Source: Mitsuaria sp. GD03876 (lineage in GTDB: Bacteria > Pseudomonadota > Gammaproteobacteria > Burkholderiales > Burkholderiaceae_C). From it: a DNA stretch of 64,000 nucleotides. Every line of letters begins with the position of its first letter. Position 1 is the stretch's first letter. Made by a program: the position numbers and the translations under genes. The notes below the pieces were generated by a model. It ran no database searches. It saw only the letters and a list, made by a program, of their open reading frames with translations, and was not told the DNA's origin. The stretch lies in contig NZ_JAOCCU010000014.1 in assembly GCF_029840635.1 (NCBI RefSeq), positions 62,001-126,000 of the forward strand, in the 5' to 3' direction. Shown piece by piece: positions 27,362-38,618 of this stretch.

Positions 27362-30300
27362 TCACCCGCCTTCGGAATACACGATCTCCGCCGGCTTGAG
27401 CTTCTCCAGCGCCTCGTCGCTGGGCCAGAACTTGCCCGCGCCGCCCAGGCCGAGCTCGGCCATCGCGCCATCGCGCTTGATCGGGATGCGCAGCTCCAGC
27501 CCCTGGCTCAGCACGCCCTGCTCCGTCTCCACGCGCTTGGCCGGCCAGCTCTTCACCAGCTCCAGCACCGCCGACGCCGGCAGGTTCGGCGCGGTGCGCA
27601 GGTAGCGGCCGAACCGCGCCCGCGCCGCCGCCAGGCTGAACACCTGCTGCACGTTCATCCGCAGCCCGCCCGAGAACCGGTCGTTCTGCACCTTGCCCAC
27701 CGCGATGATCAGCTCGTCCTCGGCCAGCAGCTCCTTGTTGGCGTTGAGCAGCTCCTCGTTGGCCACCGCCTCGATCGCATCGGTCTTGTCGTCGATCTTG
27801 AAGATGGCCACCCGGCCGCGCTGGCCGTTGATCACGCGCATGTCGGACACGATGCCCGCCACCGTCGTCGGCTCCCGGCTGTCCTGCAGGTCCACGATCC
27901 GGCGCTTGACCATCCGGCGCAGCTCCGTCTCCGCCTGGTCGAACAGGTGGCCCGACAGGTAGAAGCCGATCGCCGTCTTCTCCAGGCTCAGCCGCTCCTT
28001 GATGCCCCACTCGGGCGCCTCGACGAAGTCCGGCTCCGCCGTCGACGAGCCGTGCGTGCCGTCGAAGTCGAACAGCCCGCCCTGGTTGGCGTTCTGCTGC
28101 AGGTTGTCCGCGTAGGTGTAGCCCAGCGCCACGCTGGCCAGCAGCCGCGAGCGCTGCGGATGCAGCGCGTCGAAGGCGCCGGCCTTGATCAGCGCCTCCA
28201 CCACCCGCTTGTTGACCGCCTTGCGGTCCACCCGCGCGCAGAAGTCGAAGAAGCTGGTGAACGGGCCGCCTTCCTCGCGGGCGCGCACGATCGCCTCGAT
28301 CGCGCCGGCGCCGGTGCCCTTGATCGCGCCCAGGCTGTAGTTGATCTTGCGGGACTTGGGCGTGACCGTCTTGCCGTCCTTGGTCGTCGACGCGACGCCG
28401 ACCGGCGTCATCGGCTCGAACCGGCCCACGCCGAGGTTGATGTTGGGCGGCTCGAACTCGATGCCGAACAGCTTGGCGTCGTTCATGAGCACCTTGAGCT
28501 TGTCCGTGTCGTCCGATTCGATCGTCATGTTCGCGGCGAAGAACTCCGCCGTGAAATGCACCTTCAGCCAGCCCGTGTGATACGCCAGCAGCGAGTAGGC
28601 GGCCGCATGCGACTTGTTGAAGCCGTAGCCCGCGAACTTCTCCATCAGGTCGAAGACCTCGTCGGCCTTGTTCTGATCGATGCCCTTCTCGGCCGCGCCC
28701 TTTCGGAACAGGTCGCGGTGCATGGCCATCTCTTCGGCCTTCTTCTTGCCCATCGCGCGGCGCAGCATGTCCGCGCCGCCGAGCGAGTAGCCGCCCAGCA
28801 CCTGGGCGGTCTGCATCACCTGCTCCTGGTAGACCATGATCCCGTAGGTCTCGGACAGCACCGGCTCCACCAGCGGGTGCGGGTACTCGACCACTTCCTT
28901 GCCGTGCTTGCGCGCGACGAAGCTCGGGATCAGGTCCATCGGACCCGGCCGGTACAGCGCGTTCAGCGCGATCAGGTCCTCCAGCCGCGACGGCTTGGCG
29001 TCCTTGAGCATGCGCTGCATGCCGCTCGATTCGAACTGGAACACCGACTCGGTCAGGCCGTCGGAGAACAGCTTGTAGGTCCGCTTGTCGTCCAGCGGGA
29101 TGGTCTCGAACGCGAAGTCCGCGTGCTCCGGATAGCGGCCGACGATGAAGTCCTTGGCCAGTTCCAGGATGGTCAGCGTCGCCAGGCCCAGGAAGTCGAA
29201 CTTCACCAGGCCGATGGCCTCGACGTCGTCCTTGTCGTACTGGCTGACCGCCGAGGTCGAGCCCGGCTGCTGGTACTGCGGGCAGAAGTCGGTGATCCGC
29301 CCCGGCGCGATCAGCACGCCCCCGGCGTGCATGCCGATGGAGCGCACCGTGCCCTCGACCCGGGCCGCCATTTCCAGCAGCCCGGCGACTTCCTCGTCCT
29401 GCGCCTCGCGCTCGCCGATCTCCGGCGACTCGTGGCGGGCGTAGACCATCTTGGCCTTGTCCGGGTCGAAGTCCGGCGGCAGCTGGGCCAGCGTCACCGT
29501 CTTGCCGGGCGGGGCCGGCACCAGCTTGGCGATCGAGTCCACGTGGCCGAAGCCCATGCCCAGCACGCGGCCGATGTCGCGCAGCGCGCCCTTGGCCGCC
29601 ATCGTGCCGAAGGTGGCGATCTGGCTGACCGCCGGACGACCGTACTTGTCCTTCACGTACTCGATGACGCGGTCGCGGTTGCCCTGGCAGAAGTCGATGT
29701 CGAAGTCGGGCATCGACACCCGCTCCGGGTTCAGGAATCGCTCGAACAGCAGGTTGTACTGCAGCGGGTCCAGGTCGGTGATCAACAGCACGTACGCGAC
29801 CAGCGAGCCCGCGCCCGAGCCCCGGCCCGGGCCCACCGGGCAGCCGTTGTTCTTCGCCCAGCGGATGAAGTCACCCACGATGAGGAAGTAGCCGGGGAAG
29901 CCCATCTTGATGATGGTCGCGAGCTCGAATTCCAGCCGGTCGACGTAGCGCGGGCGCACCGCCTCGCGCTTGGCCTCGTCCGGGTAGAGCAGCTTGAGCC
30001 GGTCCTCCAGGCCCTCGTACGAGAGCATGCGGAAGTACTGCTCCATCGGCATCGGCGTGCCGTCGGCCTGGATCGGCGTCGGGAAGTCGGGCAGCTGCGG
30101 CTTGCCCAGCACCAGGCTCAGGCTGCAGCGCCGCGCGATCTCCACCGTGTTGGCGATCGCGCTGGGCAGGTCGGCGAACAGCCGCTCCATGTCGGCCTGC
30201 GACTTGAAGTGCTGGCTCGGCAGGAAGCGCTTGATCCGCTTCGGGTTGGCCAGCGTCTCGCCGTCGGCGATGCACACGCGGGCCTCGTGGGCCTCGAAGT

Positions 30301-30916
30301 CCTCCTCGCCGAGGAACTGGATCGGATGCGTCGCCACGACCGGCAGGCCGGCCTTGGCCGCCAGCGGCACCAGTTGGCGCAGCAGCGCCTCCTGGCCCGG
30401 CAGCCCGGCGCGCTGCAGCTCGATGTAGAAGCGGTCCGGATAGATCGCCGCCAGCCGCCGGGCCCAGTCCAGCGCCTTGGCCTCGTCGCCGGCGACCAGC
30501 GCCTGGCCGACCGGGCCGAACTGCATGCCGCCCAGGCAGATCAGGCCCTCGTGCAGTTCCTGCATCCATTCCAGCTTCAGCAGCGCCTGGTTGCGCTGCA
30601 CGTTCTGGATCCAGGCGCGCGACAGCAGCTCGCTCAGGTTCAGGTAGCCCTGGAAGTTCTGCACCAGCAGCAGCACGCGGCTGGGCGGCTTGTCGGCGGC
30701 GTCGGGCTCGAGCCAGACGTCCGCGCCGAGGATGGGCTTGACGCCCTTCTTGCGGCAGGCGTTGTAGAACTTCACTCCGCCGAACAGGTTGGCCAGGTCG
30801 GTCAGTCCGAGGGCGACCTGCCCGTCCTTGGCCGCCGCGGCGGCGGCGTCGTCGATGCGCAGCGTGCCGTCGACGACTGAAAACTCGGTGTGGATGCGGA
30901 GGTGAACGAAAGCCAT
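27362..30916 (-). CDS. dnaE: DNA polymerase III subunit alpha
   Basis: Replicative polymerase catalytic subunit. 1,184 residues, normal for DnaE1. The N-terminal PHP domain begins FVHLRIHTEFSVVDGTLRI. The polymerase core has GPGRGSGAGSLVAYVL and the catalytic aspartates in SMPDFDIDFCQGNRDRVIEY; YQEQVMQTAQVLGGYSLGGAD and GFNKSHAAAYSLLAY mark the fingers. The helix-hairpin-helix and OB-fold regions lie toward the C-terminus (VAGIVSDMRVINGQRGRVAIF). It starts at the ATG at 30916, divergent from the cyclophilin gene by 60 bp, and converges with the CdiI-type gene without a visible terminator. Confidence 0.98.
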   Translation of the reverse strand: MAFVHLRIHTEFSVVDGTLRIDDAAAAAAKDGQVALGLTDLANLFGGVKFYNACRKKGVKPILGADVWLEPDAADKPPSRVLLLVQNFQGYLNLSELLSRAWIQNVQRNQALLKLEWMQELHEGLICLGGMQFGPVGQALVAGDEAKALDWARRLAAIYPDRFYIELQRAGLPGQEALLRQLVPLAAKAGLPVVATHPIQFLGEEDFEAHEARVCIADGETLANPKRIKRFLPSQHFKSQADMERLFADLPSAIANTVEIARRCSLSLVLGKPQLPDFPTPIQADGTPMPMEQYFRMLSYEGLEDRLKLLYPDEAKREAVRPRYVDRLEFELATIIKMGFPGYFLIVGDFIRWAKNNGCPVGPGRGSGAGSLVAYVLLITDLDPLQYNLLFERFLNPERVSMPDFDIDFCQGNRDRVIEYVKDKYGRPAVSQIATFGTMAAKGALRDIGRVLGMGFGHVDSIAKLVPAPPGKTVTLAQLPPDFDPDKAKMVYARHESPEIGEREAQDEEVAGLLEMAARVEGTVRSIGMHAGGVLIAPGRITDFCPQYQQPGSTSAVSQYDKDDVEAIGLVKFDFLGLATLTILELAKDFIVGRYPEHADFAFETIPLDDKRTYKLFSDGLTESVFQFESSGMQRMLKDAKPSRLEDLIALNALYRPGPMDLIPSFVARKHGKEVVEYPHPLVEPVLSETYGIMVYQEQVMQTAQVLGGYSLGGADMLRRAMGKKKAEEMAMHRDLFRKGAAEKGIDQNKADEVFDLMEKFAGYGFNKSHAAAYSLLAYHTGWLKVHFTAEFFAANMTIESDDTDKLKVLMNDAKLFGIEFEPPNINLGVGRFEPMTPVGVASTTKDGKTVTPKSRKINYSLGAIKGTGAGAIEAIVRAREEGGPFTSFFDFCARVDRKAVNKRVVEALIKAGAFDALHPQRSRLLASVALGYTYADNLQQNANQGGLFDFDGTHGSSTAEPDFVEAPEWGIKERLSLEKTAIGFYLSGHLFDQAETELRRMVKRRIVDLQDSREPTTVAGIVSDMRVINGQRGRVAIFKIDDKTDAIEAVANEELLNANKELLAEDELIIAVGKVQNDRFSGGLRMNVQQVFSLAAARARFGRYLRTAPNLPASAVLELVKSWPAKRVETEQGVLSQGLELRIPIKRDGAMAELGLGGAGKFWPSDEALEKLKPAEIVYSEGG

Positions 30917-30975
30917 CGGCGGATTGTAAGAAGGCTATGCTCGCCCCCCATCGAACACGCCCACGGAGCGCCCCG

Positions 30976-32028
30976 ATGACGATGTCGCCCTCGCCGACCC
31001 TGCTCGCCCTGATGACCGCGCTGGCCCTGGCCACCGCCCAGCCCGCGAGCGCCGCGGCGCCGGCCAAGGCCATCGAGAAGGCGGCGCCGAAGCCGGCCGC
31101 CCAGCCGGCCGCCGCGCCGGCCAAGCCGGCCCGGAGCAGCGCCGACATCCTGGCCACCGCGCCGGCGGCCGACTGGCGCGACGTCGACCCGGACAACCTG
31201 CTGGTCATGACGCTGCCGCAGGGCCAGGTCTTCATCGAGCTGGCGCCGCGCTTCGCGCCGGCCCACGTCGACAACATCCGCGCGCTGGCCCGCGGCGGCT
31301 ACTACGACGGCCTGGCGATCGTGCGGGTGCAGGACAACTTCGTCACCCAATGGGGCGACCCCAACGCGGACGACGAGGAGGCCGGCATCAAGGGCAAGGC
31401 CAAGCCCTTCCCCACGGGCGCGAAATCGCACCTGCCGGCCGAGTTCTCGATCCCCCTCAAGGGCGTGCCGATGACGGTGCTGCCGGATGCCGAGGGCTGG
31501 GCGCCGCGCGCCGGCCAGGTGGATGGTTTCCCGGTGGCGGCGGATCCGAAGACCGGCCGGGCCTGGCTGGCGCACTGCTACGGCAGCGTCGGCGCGGGAC
31601 GCGGCAACGCGGTCGATTCCAGCACCGGCGCCGAGCTCTACGCGGTCATCGGCCATGCGCCGCGGGGGCTGGACCTGAACATCACGGTCGTGGGCCGGGT
31701 GCTGAAGGGGATGGAGTTCCTGTCCTCGCTGCCGCGCGGCGGCGCGACGATGGGTTTCTACGACAAGCCCGAGCAGCGCCTGGGCATCGAGCGGGTGGCG
31801 CTGGCGGCGGCGCTGCCGCCGGAGCAGCGTCCGGCGCTGCAGGTGCTGCGCACCGACACGCCGACCTGGCAGGAGCTGCTGAACGCGCGCCGCCATCGCA
31901 GTGGCTGGTTCGTGCACAGCCCGGGCTACACCGACCTGTGCGGTGCCGCGGTGCCGGTGCGCGCGAAGCCGGCCTCCGGCCCCGACGTGAAGCTCAACGA
32001 GCCCAAGTCCCCCGCGACCCAACGCTGA
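30976..32028 (+). CDS. Exported cyclophilin-type peptidyl-prolyl isomerase
   Basis: 350 residues from the ATG at 30976, chosen for the GGAG eight bases upstream. The signal peptide (LLALMTALALATAQPASAAA) is followed by an Ala/Pro/Lys linker (about residues 25-55) and a cyclophilin domain: MTLPQGQVFIELAPRFAP, HVDNIRALARGGYYDGLAIVRVQDNFVTQWGDP, and the late AVIGHAPRGLDLNITVVGRV. A ~60-residue insertion separates the usual cyclophilin halves. It probably assists folding of envelope proteins in the periplasm. It is divergent from dnaE. After it, 247 bp without a gene precede trhO. Confidence 0.88.
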   Translation: MTMSPSPTLLALMTALALATAQPASAAAPAKAIEKAAPKPAAQPAAAPAKPARSSADILATAPAADWRDVDPDNLLVMTLPQGQVFIELAPRFAPAHVDNIRALARGGYYDGLAIVRVQDNFVTQWGDPNADDEEAGIKGKAKPFPTGAKSHLPAEFSIPLKGVPMTVLPDAEGWAPRAGQVDGFPVAADPKTGRAWLAHCYGSVGAGRGNAVDSSTGAELYAVIGHAPRGLDLNITVVGRVLKGMEFLSSLPRGGATMGFYDKPEQRLGIERVALAAALPPEQRPALQVLRTDTPTWQELLNARRHRSGWFVHSPGYTDLCGAAVPVRAKPASGPDVKLNEPKSPATQR

Positions 32029-32052
32029 TCGCCCCAAGGGACGCCCCCGGCA

Positions 32053-32122
32053 CGCGCCGGCAAGGCCACCGAGCACCCGGGCAGCCCCCGACCGGCGCTG
32101 CGCGCCGGCAAGGTCAGCGAGC
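32053..32122 (+). repeat. Imperfect 22-bp direct repeat
   Basis: The sequence CGCGCCGGCAAGG, then CCACCGAGC or TCAGCGAGC, occurs at 32053-32074 and 32101-32122 in the gap between the cyclophilin gene and trhO. Function unknown; the gap also holds an ATGGGGC/GCCCCAT inverted pair around 32139-32170. Confidence 0.5.
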
Positions 32123-32275
32123 GCGGGTGGGGCCGGAATGGGGCTTGGGGTTCCCGGAGGGAGGCCCCATGCCCCGTGAAGCGCCCGCGCCTGGCCTCCC
32201 GAAGTCCCTCTCCCCTGCCCGCCTACAATCCCGCGTTTTGCTGATCCAGCGTGGGTGTGAACCCACCGCGCCGGC

Positions 32276-33067
32276 ATGACCACCGCCGTACCGCCTGACT
32301 CCCAAGCCGTTCTCAACATCTCCTGCTACCTCTTCGTCGCCATTGAAGCGCCGGAGGCCCTGCGGGACGCGCTGCACGAGCGCGCGATGGCCTTGGGCCT
32401 GAAGGGCACGGTCCTGATCGCGGAAGAAGGCATCAACCTGTTCCTGGCCGGCGAGCCCGACGCGGTGCACGCGTGGGTGGCGGCGCTCAGAAGCGATGCG
32501 CGATTCGCCCCGCTGGCCCCCAAGGAAAGCTGGAGCGACGCGGTCCCGTTCCGCAAGCTGCTGGTGAAGGTGAAGCCCGAGATCATCCGGATGAATCATC
32601 CGACGATCCGTCCGGACCAGGCGCCGCGCGCGCCCGCGCTGCCGGCGGCGACCTTGCGTCGCTGGCTGGATCAGGGTCATGACGACGAAGGCCGCCCGGT
32701 GGTCACGCTGGACACGCGCAATGCCTTCGAGGTCGATGTCGGCGCCTTCGACGGCGCGATCGACTGGCGCATCTCGAAGTTCAGCGAGTTCCCCGACGCG
32801 GTGCAAGCACACCGTGACGAGCTGGCCGGCAAGACGGTGGTGAGCTACTGCACCGGCGGCATCCGCTGCGAGAAGGCCGCGCTCTACCTGGAGCAGGAGA
32901 CCGTGAGCCACGGACTGGACGCGAAGGTGTACCAGCTCGAAGGCGGCATCCTGAAGTACTTCGAGGAAGTCGGCGGGGCGCATTACCACGGCGACTGCTT
33001 CGTCTTCGACGAGCGCCGCGCGGTCGATCCCGAACTGGCGCCCTCGCCCGACTCCGTCGTCGAATGA
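32276..33067 (+). CDS. trhO: tRNA uridine(34) hydroxylase / rhodanese-domain protein TrhO
   Basis: Oxygen-dependent formation of 5-hydroxyuridine at tRNA wobble position 34. 263 residues. The N-terminal acylphosphatase-like domain has [19 protein letters not shown] and [16 protein letters not shown]. The rhodanese domain has the active cysteine in [18 protein letters not shown], followed by [15 protein letters not shown]. This is the YceA/TrhO pattern. The C-terminal zinc-cysteine extension seen in some members is reduced to one Cys ([13 protein letters not shown]). Its stop overlaps the next start by four bases. Confidence 0.92.
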   Translation: MTTAVPPDSQAVLNISCYLFVAIEAPEALRDALHERAMALGLKGTVLIAEEGINLFLAGEPDAVHAWVAALRSDARFAPLAPKESWSDAVPFRKLLVKVKPEIIRMNHPTIRPDQAPRAPALPAATLRRWLDQGHDDEGRPVVTLDTRNAFEVDVGAFDGAIDWRISKFSEFPDAVQAHRDELAGKTVVSYCTGGIRCEKAALYLEQETVSHGLDAKVYQLEGGILKYFEEVGGAHYHGDCFVFDERRAVDPELAPSPDSVVE

Positions 33068-34038
33068 CCGAGCGTCCCACCTTCGGCGCGCGGCTGATGA
33101 AGCTGCTGGGCCTGGCCGTGCTGGCGACTGCGTTGCTGGCGATGGCCTTCCGGGCGCCGGACCGGCCGCTGGAAAGCCTGATCGCGCGCTGGGCGCCGCC
33201 GCCGTCGGACTTTCTCGAACTGAAGCTGCCGGATGGACAGACCCAGTTGGTCCATTTCCGCGACGAGGGCCCGCGCTCCGACACCACGCCCATCGTGCTG
33301 CTGCACGGCACCGCGGCGAGCCTGCACACGTGGGAGGGCTGGGCGAAGTCGCTCAGCGCGACGCGTCGCGTGATCACGCTGGACCTGCCCGGCTTCGGCC
33401 TGACGGGGCCGTCTCCTCTAGGCGATTACAGCGACGACGCCTATGACTCGTTCCTGTTGTCGTTTTTCCGGCAGTTGCAAATTGGCCGCATGGTGCTCGG
33501 CGGCAACTCGATGGGCGGCGGCCTGGCCTGGCAGTACGCGGCGCGCCACCCCGAGCAGATCGCCGCGCTGGTGCTGGTCGACGCGGGCGGCCTCGAGATC
33601 CGCGGCGACGCGATGCCCGCCGGGCTGCGGGTGCCCGAGTGGCGCGTGCTGCACTGGCTGGCCGGCGTGTTCCTGCCGCGGCCGCTGGTGGATCGTGGCG
33701 TGCGCGAGGTCTACGGCGACCCGTCCAAGGTGACCGCGGCGCTGGTGGACCGCTACTTCGAGCTCACGTTGCGCGAGGGCAACCGCGAGGCGCTGACGCA
33801 GCGGCTGGCGCAGCGCGAGCCCGGCCGCCACGCCGAGCTGCTGGCGCGCGTGCAGGCGCCGACGCTGATCCTGTGGGGCGGCCAGGACCGCCTGATCCCG
33901 CCCGCCGCGGCCGAGGTCTTCCACCGCGCCATCAAGAACAGCCAGGTGCGGGTCTTCCCCGACCTGGGGCATGTCCCCCAGGAGGAGGACCCGGCGTCCA
34001 CCGTCCAGGCCATTCACACGTTTTTGCACTCTCCTTAA
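33064..34038 (+). CDS. Alpha/beta-fold hydrolase, membrane-anchored
   Basis: 324 residues. A non-cleaved N-terminal hydrophobic segment ([16 protein letters not shown]) is followed by an alpha/beta-hydrolase core: oxyanion region [16 protein letters not shown], nucleophile elbow [11 protein letters not shown], acid-containing strand [12 protein letters not shown], and the late catalytic His in [10 protein letters not shown] cap region lies between about residues 175 and 245. The four-base overlap with trhO indicates co-translation. The substrate is unknown; esterase, lipase and haloperoxidase-like activities all fit. Confidence 0.85.
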   Translation: MTERPTFGARLMKLLGLAVLATALLAMAFRAPDRPLESLIARWAPPPSDFLELKLPDGQTQLVHFRDEGPRSDTTPIVLLHGTAASLHTWEGWAKSLSATRRVITLDLPGFGLTGPSPLGDYSDDAYDSFLLSFFRQLQIGRMVLGGNSMGGGLAWQYAARHPEQIAALVLVDAGGLEIRGDAMPAGLRVPEWRVLHWLAGVFLPRPLVDRGVREVYGDPSKVTAALVDRYFELTLREGNREALTQRLAQREPGRHAELLARVQAPTLILWGGQDRLIPPAAAEVFHRAIKNSQVRVFPDLGHVPQEEDPASTVQAIHTFLHSP

Positions 34039-34177
34039 CCCTGATGGCCGCCACGCGTGCGGCATTGCAACAATCCCCCCCATTCCGGAACCGCCTCCCC
34101 CGAGGCGGGCTCGAACCGCCCCGAAGGCGGAACCGGAAGTCCATTCCACGATGCCTGCTCAATCTCAAGGAGCCTTC

Positions 34178-34972
34178 ATGCAACGACGACAACTGATCGC
34201 CCGCGCCGCCCTGGCCGCGTGCGCCCTGCTGGCCACCGCCGGCGCGCACGCCCAGGCCCCTGACTGGAAGAAGATCCGCATCGGCGTCGAAGGCGCCTAT
34301 CCCCCGTTCTCCGAAGTCGGCGCCGACGGCAAGCTCAAGGGCTTCGAGATCGACCTGGCCTACGCGCTGTGCGCCGAGATGAAGGCCGAGTGCACGCTGG
34401 TCCAGCAGGACTTCGACGGCCTGATCCCCGCGCTGCAGGCGCGCAAGGTGGACGCGATCATTGCCTCGGTGTCGATCACCGACGAACGCAAGAAGGTCAT
34501 CGCCTTCTCCAACCCGTACTACAACACCCCGGCCCGCTTCACCGCGAAGGCGGACGCCAAGTTCGACTTCTCGCCCGCCGGCCTGAAGGGCAAGAAGATC
34601 GGCGTGCAGCGCGCGACGATCCATGAGAAGTTCGCCGCCGACACCTTCAAGCAGAGCGAGATCGTCCGCTACGCGACGCAGGACCAGGCCTTCCTGGACC
34701 TGAAGTCGGGCCGCGTCGACCTGACGCTGGCGGACATGGTGGCGGCCGACGTGGGCTTCATCAAGACCCCGGCCGGCAAGGGCTTCGGCTTCGTCGGCCC
34801 GAGCTACAGCGACGTGAAGTACTTCGGCGTCGGCAGCGGCGTCGGTCTGCGCAAGGCCGACGAGAAGACGCTGGGCAAGAAGTTCAACGACGCGATCGCC
34901 GCGGTCAAGGCCAACGGCTCGTTCAAGAAGCTCAACGACAAGTACTTCGAGTACGACATCTCGGCCAAGTGA
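34178..34972 (+). CDS. Polar amino-acid ABC transporter, periplasmic binding protein
   Basis: 264 residues from the ATG at 34178, which has AAGGAG five bases upstream. The signal peptide ends ATAGAHAQA. The mature protein begins WKKIRIGVEGAYPPFSEVG, with GFEIDLAYALCAEM, CTLVQQDFDGLIPALQARKVDAI and SITDERKKVIAFS, the classical family-3 solute-binding signature of Lys/Arg/Orn- and His-binding proteins (ArgT/HisJ/AotJ type). Two permeases, a desuccinylase-like enzyme and the ATPase follow in the same direction. A basic amino acid, possibly arginine or a derivative, is the likely ligand; this is an inference. Confidence 0.93.
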   Translation: MQRRQLIARAALAACALLATAGAHAQAPDWKKIRIGVEGAYPPFSEVGADGKLKGFEIDLAYALCAEMKAECTLVQQDFDGLIPALQARKVDAIIASVSITDERKKVIAFSNPYYNTPARFTAKADAKFDFSPAGLKGKKIGVQRATIHEKFAADTFKQSEIVRYATQDQAFLDLKSGRVDLTLADMVAADVGFIKTPAGKGFGFVGPSYSDVKYFGVGSGVGLRKADEKTLGKKFNDAIAAVKANGSFKKLNDKYFEYDISAK

Positions 34973-35117
34973 TCGGCCTCGGGGTCCGGCGCCGCGCCGG
35001 GCCCCGCTCCCCGCCCCGATCCCCGATCCTCTCCCCCTTCCCCCTCTCCGGTGCCGCGATCGCCCCTTCCCGGGCGGCCCGCGTGCCGGGCGCATGCGAA
35101 CGAACAAGGACCATCGA

Positions 35118-35810
35118 ATGATCCTGCACGGCTTTCTGCCCAGCCTGCTCGAGGGCGCCGTACTGACCCTGGGCGTGGCGCTCGGCTCGATGGCGCTGGC
35201 CATGGTGCTGGGCCTGCTCGGCGCGATGGCCAAGCTGTCGAAGTTCCGCGTCGCCAAGGGCGTCGCGACGGTCTACACGACGCTGATCCGCGGCGTTCCC
35301 GACCTGGTGCTGATGCTGCTGATCTTCTTCGGCGGCCAGGTCGCGGTGAACGCGATCGCGCTGCAGCTCGGTCACGACGACTACATCGACATCAACCCGT
35401 TCATCGCTGGCGTGGTCACGATCGCCTTCATCTTCGGCGCCTACCTGACCGAGGCCTTCCGCGGCGCGTTCCTGGCGGTGCCGCCGGGGCAGCGCGAGGC
35501 CGGCCTGGCCTTCGGCATGAGCCCCGGGCAGGTGGTCTGGCGCATCACGCTGCCGCAGATGATCCGGCATGCGCTGCCGGGCCTGTCCAACAACTGGCTG
35601 GTGCTGATCAAGAGCACCGCCATCGTGTCGGTCATCGGGCTGCACGACCTGATGATGCGCGGCTCGCAGGCGGCCGCGGCGACGCGCGAGCCGTTCTCGT
35701 TCTACCTGGCGGTCGCGCTGATTTACCTGGGCTTCACCTCGCTGTCGGAGCTGCTGTTCGACCAGCTCCAGAAGCGCCTGTCCGTGGGCGTGCGGCGCCA
35801 CTCGCTGTAA
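35118..35810 (+). CDS. Polar amino-acid ABC transporter permease (HisQ-type)
   Basis: 230 residues, about five membrane segments. It begins MILHGFLPSLLEGAVLTLGVAL, with TTLIRGVPDLVLMLLIFFGG, and the EAA loop EAGLAFGMSPGQVVWRITLPQ that contacts the ATPase. The start at 35118 is chosen because it matches family N-termini; the frame is open to 35094. It is the second gene of the operon, 145 bp after the binding protein, a gap with no gene. Confidence 0.92.
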   Translation: MILHGFLPSLLEGAVLTLGVALGSMALAMVLGLLGAMAKLSKFRVAKGVATVYTTLIRGVPDLVLMLLIFFGGQVAVNAIALQLGHDDYIDINPFIAGVVTIAFIFGAYLTEAFRGAFLAVPPGQREAGLAFGMSPGQVVWRITLPQMIRHALPGLSNNWLVLIKSTAIVSVIGLHDLMMRGSQAAAATREPFSFYLAVALIYLGFTSLSELLFDQLQKRLSVGVRRHSL

Positions 35811-35898
35811 CCGCCGACACCGCCATCGACGCCCGCGTCGCGCTCCCCCGCCGTCCGCGACCGACGCCCCCTCCGACACCGACCGAACGACACCTCCC

Positions 35899-36585
35899 AT
35901 GAACCTGGACGCCATCGTCGAGAACCTCCCGCGCTACTTCGAGGGCGCGCTGGTCACGGCCGAACTGCTGATCGTCTCGCTGCTGATCGGCCTGGCCTGC
36001 GCCGTCCCGCTGGCGATCCTGCGCACGCTGCCCAACAAGCTGCTGTCGCGCGCGGTCTGGGTCTACACCTACGTGTTCCGCGGCACGCCGATGCTGGTGC
36101 AGCTGTTCCTCATCTACTACGGCCTGGGCCAGTTCGAGTGGATGCAGCAGAGCGCGCTGTGGCCGCTGTTCAGCTCGGCGTGGTTCTGCGCCTGCCTGAC
36201 CTTCGTGCTCAACACCTGCGCCTACACGACCGAGATCATCGCGGGCTCGATCCGGTCGCTGCCGCACGGCGAGATCGAGGCGGCCAAGTCGCTGGGCATG
36301 AGCCGCGGCGTGATGCTGCGCCGCATCGTGCTGCCGCATGCGCTGCGCCGCGCGCTGCCCGCCTACAGCAACGAGGCGATCTTCATGCTGCACGGCACGG
36401 CGCTGGCCAGCGTGGTGACCATCATGGACATCACCGGCATCGCCCGCGACATCAACGCCACCTACTACATCCCGTTCGAGGCCTTCATCACCGCCGCGCT
36501 CTTCTACTTCGCGATGACGCTGGTGCTGGTGGGGCTGTTCCACCAGGCCGAGAAGCGCTGGCTCAAACCGCTGATGCCGCGCTGA
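35899..36585 (+). CDS. Polar amino-acid ABC transporter permease (HisM-type)
   Basis: 228 residues, about five membrane segments. YFEGALVTAELLIVSLLIGL opens the first, YVFRGTPMLVQLFLIYYGLG is the conserved cytoplasmic-loop region, and IEAAKSLGMSRGVMLRRIVLP is the EAA motif. It pairs with the HisQ-type permease 88 bp upstream to form the translocation pore. It ends 25 bp before the desuccinylase-like gene. Confidence 0.92.
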   Translation: MNLDAIVENLPRYFEGALVTAELLIVSLLIGLACAVPLAILRTLPNKLLSRAVWVYTYVFRGTPMLVQLFLIYYGLGQFEWMQQSALWPLFSSAWFCACLTFVLNTCAYTTEIIAGSIRSLPHGEIEAAKSLGMSRGVMLRRIVLPHALRRALPAYSNEAIFMLHGTALASVVTIMDITGIARDINATYYIPFEAFITAALFYFAMTLVLVGLFHQAEKRWLKPLMPR

Positions 36586-36610
36586 TCCGGCCCGGCCGCT
36601 GGAGATTCCC

Positions 36611-37737
36611 ATGCAACTCAGACAACACCCGCTCCCGAGCCCGACGCCGGGCACCCAGCGCGAGCTGGTCTCGCTGCACTACGGCCAGCCCGGCCAGGGC
36701 CAGAAGGCCTACATCCAGGCCTCGCTGCATGCCGACGAGCTGCCCGGCATGCTGACCGCGTGGCACCTGCGCCGCCACCTGGACGCGCTGGAGGCCGCGG
36801 GCCGGCTGCGCGGCGAGGTGATCCTGGTGCCGATGGCCAATCCGATCGGCCTGTCGCAGTGGTGGCTGCAGTCGCACCTGGGCCGTTTCGATGGCCTGTC
36901 GGGCGAGAACTTCAACCGCCACTACCCCGAGTACATCGAGTCCGCCGCCCGCCACGCCGAGCCGCGCCTGGGCGCCGATCCGGCGCACAACGTCGCGGTG
37001 CTGCGCGCCGCGCTGAAGACCGAGGTCCAGGCCTCGCCGGCCGACACCGAGCTCAAGGCGCTGCGCAAGGCGCTGTTCCTGATGGCCTGCGACGCCGACG
37101 TCGTGCTGGACCTGCACTGCGACGCGCAGGCGGTGATGCACCTCTACACCGAGACGCCGTGCTGGCCGCAGTGCGAGCCGCTGGCGGCCTTCCTGGGCGC
37201 CGGCGTGACGCTGCTGGCCACCGACTCCGGCGACAACCCGTTCGACGAGGCCTGCTCGCAGGTCTGGTGGAAATGGGCGAAGCATTTCGGCGACCGCTTC
37301 CCGATCCCGCAGGCCTGCCTGTCGGTGACGGTGGAGCTGCGCGGCCAGCAGGACGTGCACCACGACCTGGCGGCCAAGGACGCGCAGGCGATCGTCGATT
37401 TCCTGATCCATCGCGGCCTCGTCGCCGCGGACGGCCCGGCGCCCCGGGTGCCGGCGCCGGTGGGCGACGCGCGGCCGCTGGCGGGGTCGATCCCGATCCC
37501 GTCGCCGGTCGGCGGCGTGCTGACCTTCCTGCGCGAGGTCGGCGAGACGGTGGCCGCGGGCGACGTGATCGCCCAGGTCATCGACCCGATCACCGCGTCG
37601 GTGACCGATCTGAGGAGCCCGGTGGACGGGCTGCTGTTCGCACGCGACACGCTGCGCCTGGTCACCGCCGGGGCACGTGTGGCGAAAGTCGCGGGCCGCG
37701 AGGCGACCCGCACCGGAAAACTGTTGGGAGCCCGTTG

Positions 37738-37738
<1 letters not shown>
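36611..37738 (+). CDS. Succinylglutamate desuccinylase / aspartoacylase-family metallohydrolase
   Basis: 375 residues. The zinc site follows the AstE/AspA pattern HxxE...[19 protein letters not shown] (His40, Glu43) and [26 protein letters not shown] and [11 protein letters not shown] are also typical. The C-terminal ~100 residues form a biotinyl/barrel-like domain ([38 protein letters not shown]), as in several family members. It sits between permease and ATPase genes of an amino-acid transporter and overlaps the ATPase start by one base (TGATG), so it probably deacylates the imported compound. The exact substrate is unknown. Confidence 0.85.
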
Positions 37739-38508
<770 letters not shown>

Positions 38509-38618
38509 GGCCCCGCGCGCGCGCCGGGTAACGCCCGTCGCGCGCCGCCCCAGGCGGCGGTAAGCTCGCGCGCCGGCATTCGCCGTCCTTTCCTTCGACA
38601 CGCAGACAAGGAGACGAG

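Noticed and set aside
27947-30880. 977-codon plus-strand open frame opposite dnaE
   Set aside because: Antisense shadow of dnaE with low-complexity Arg/Leu/His composition.
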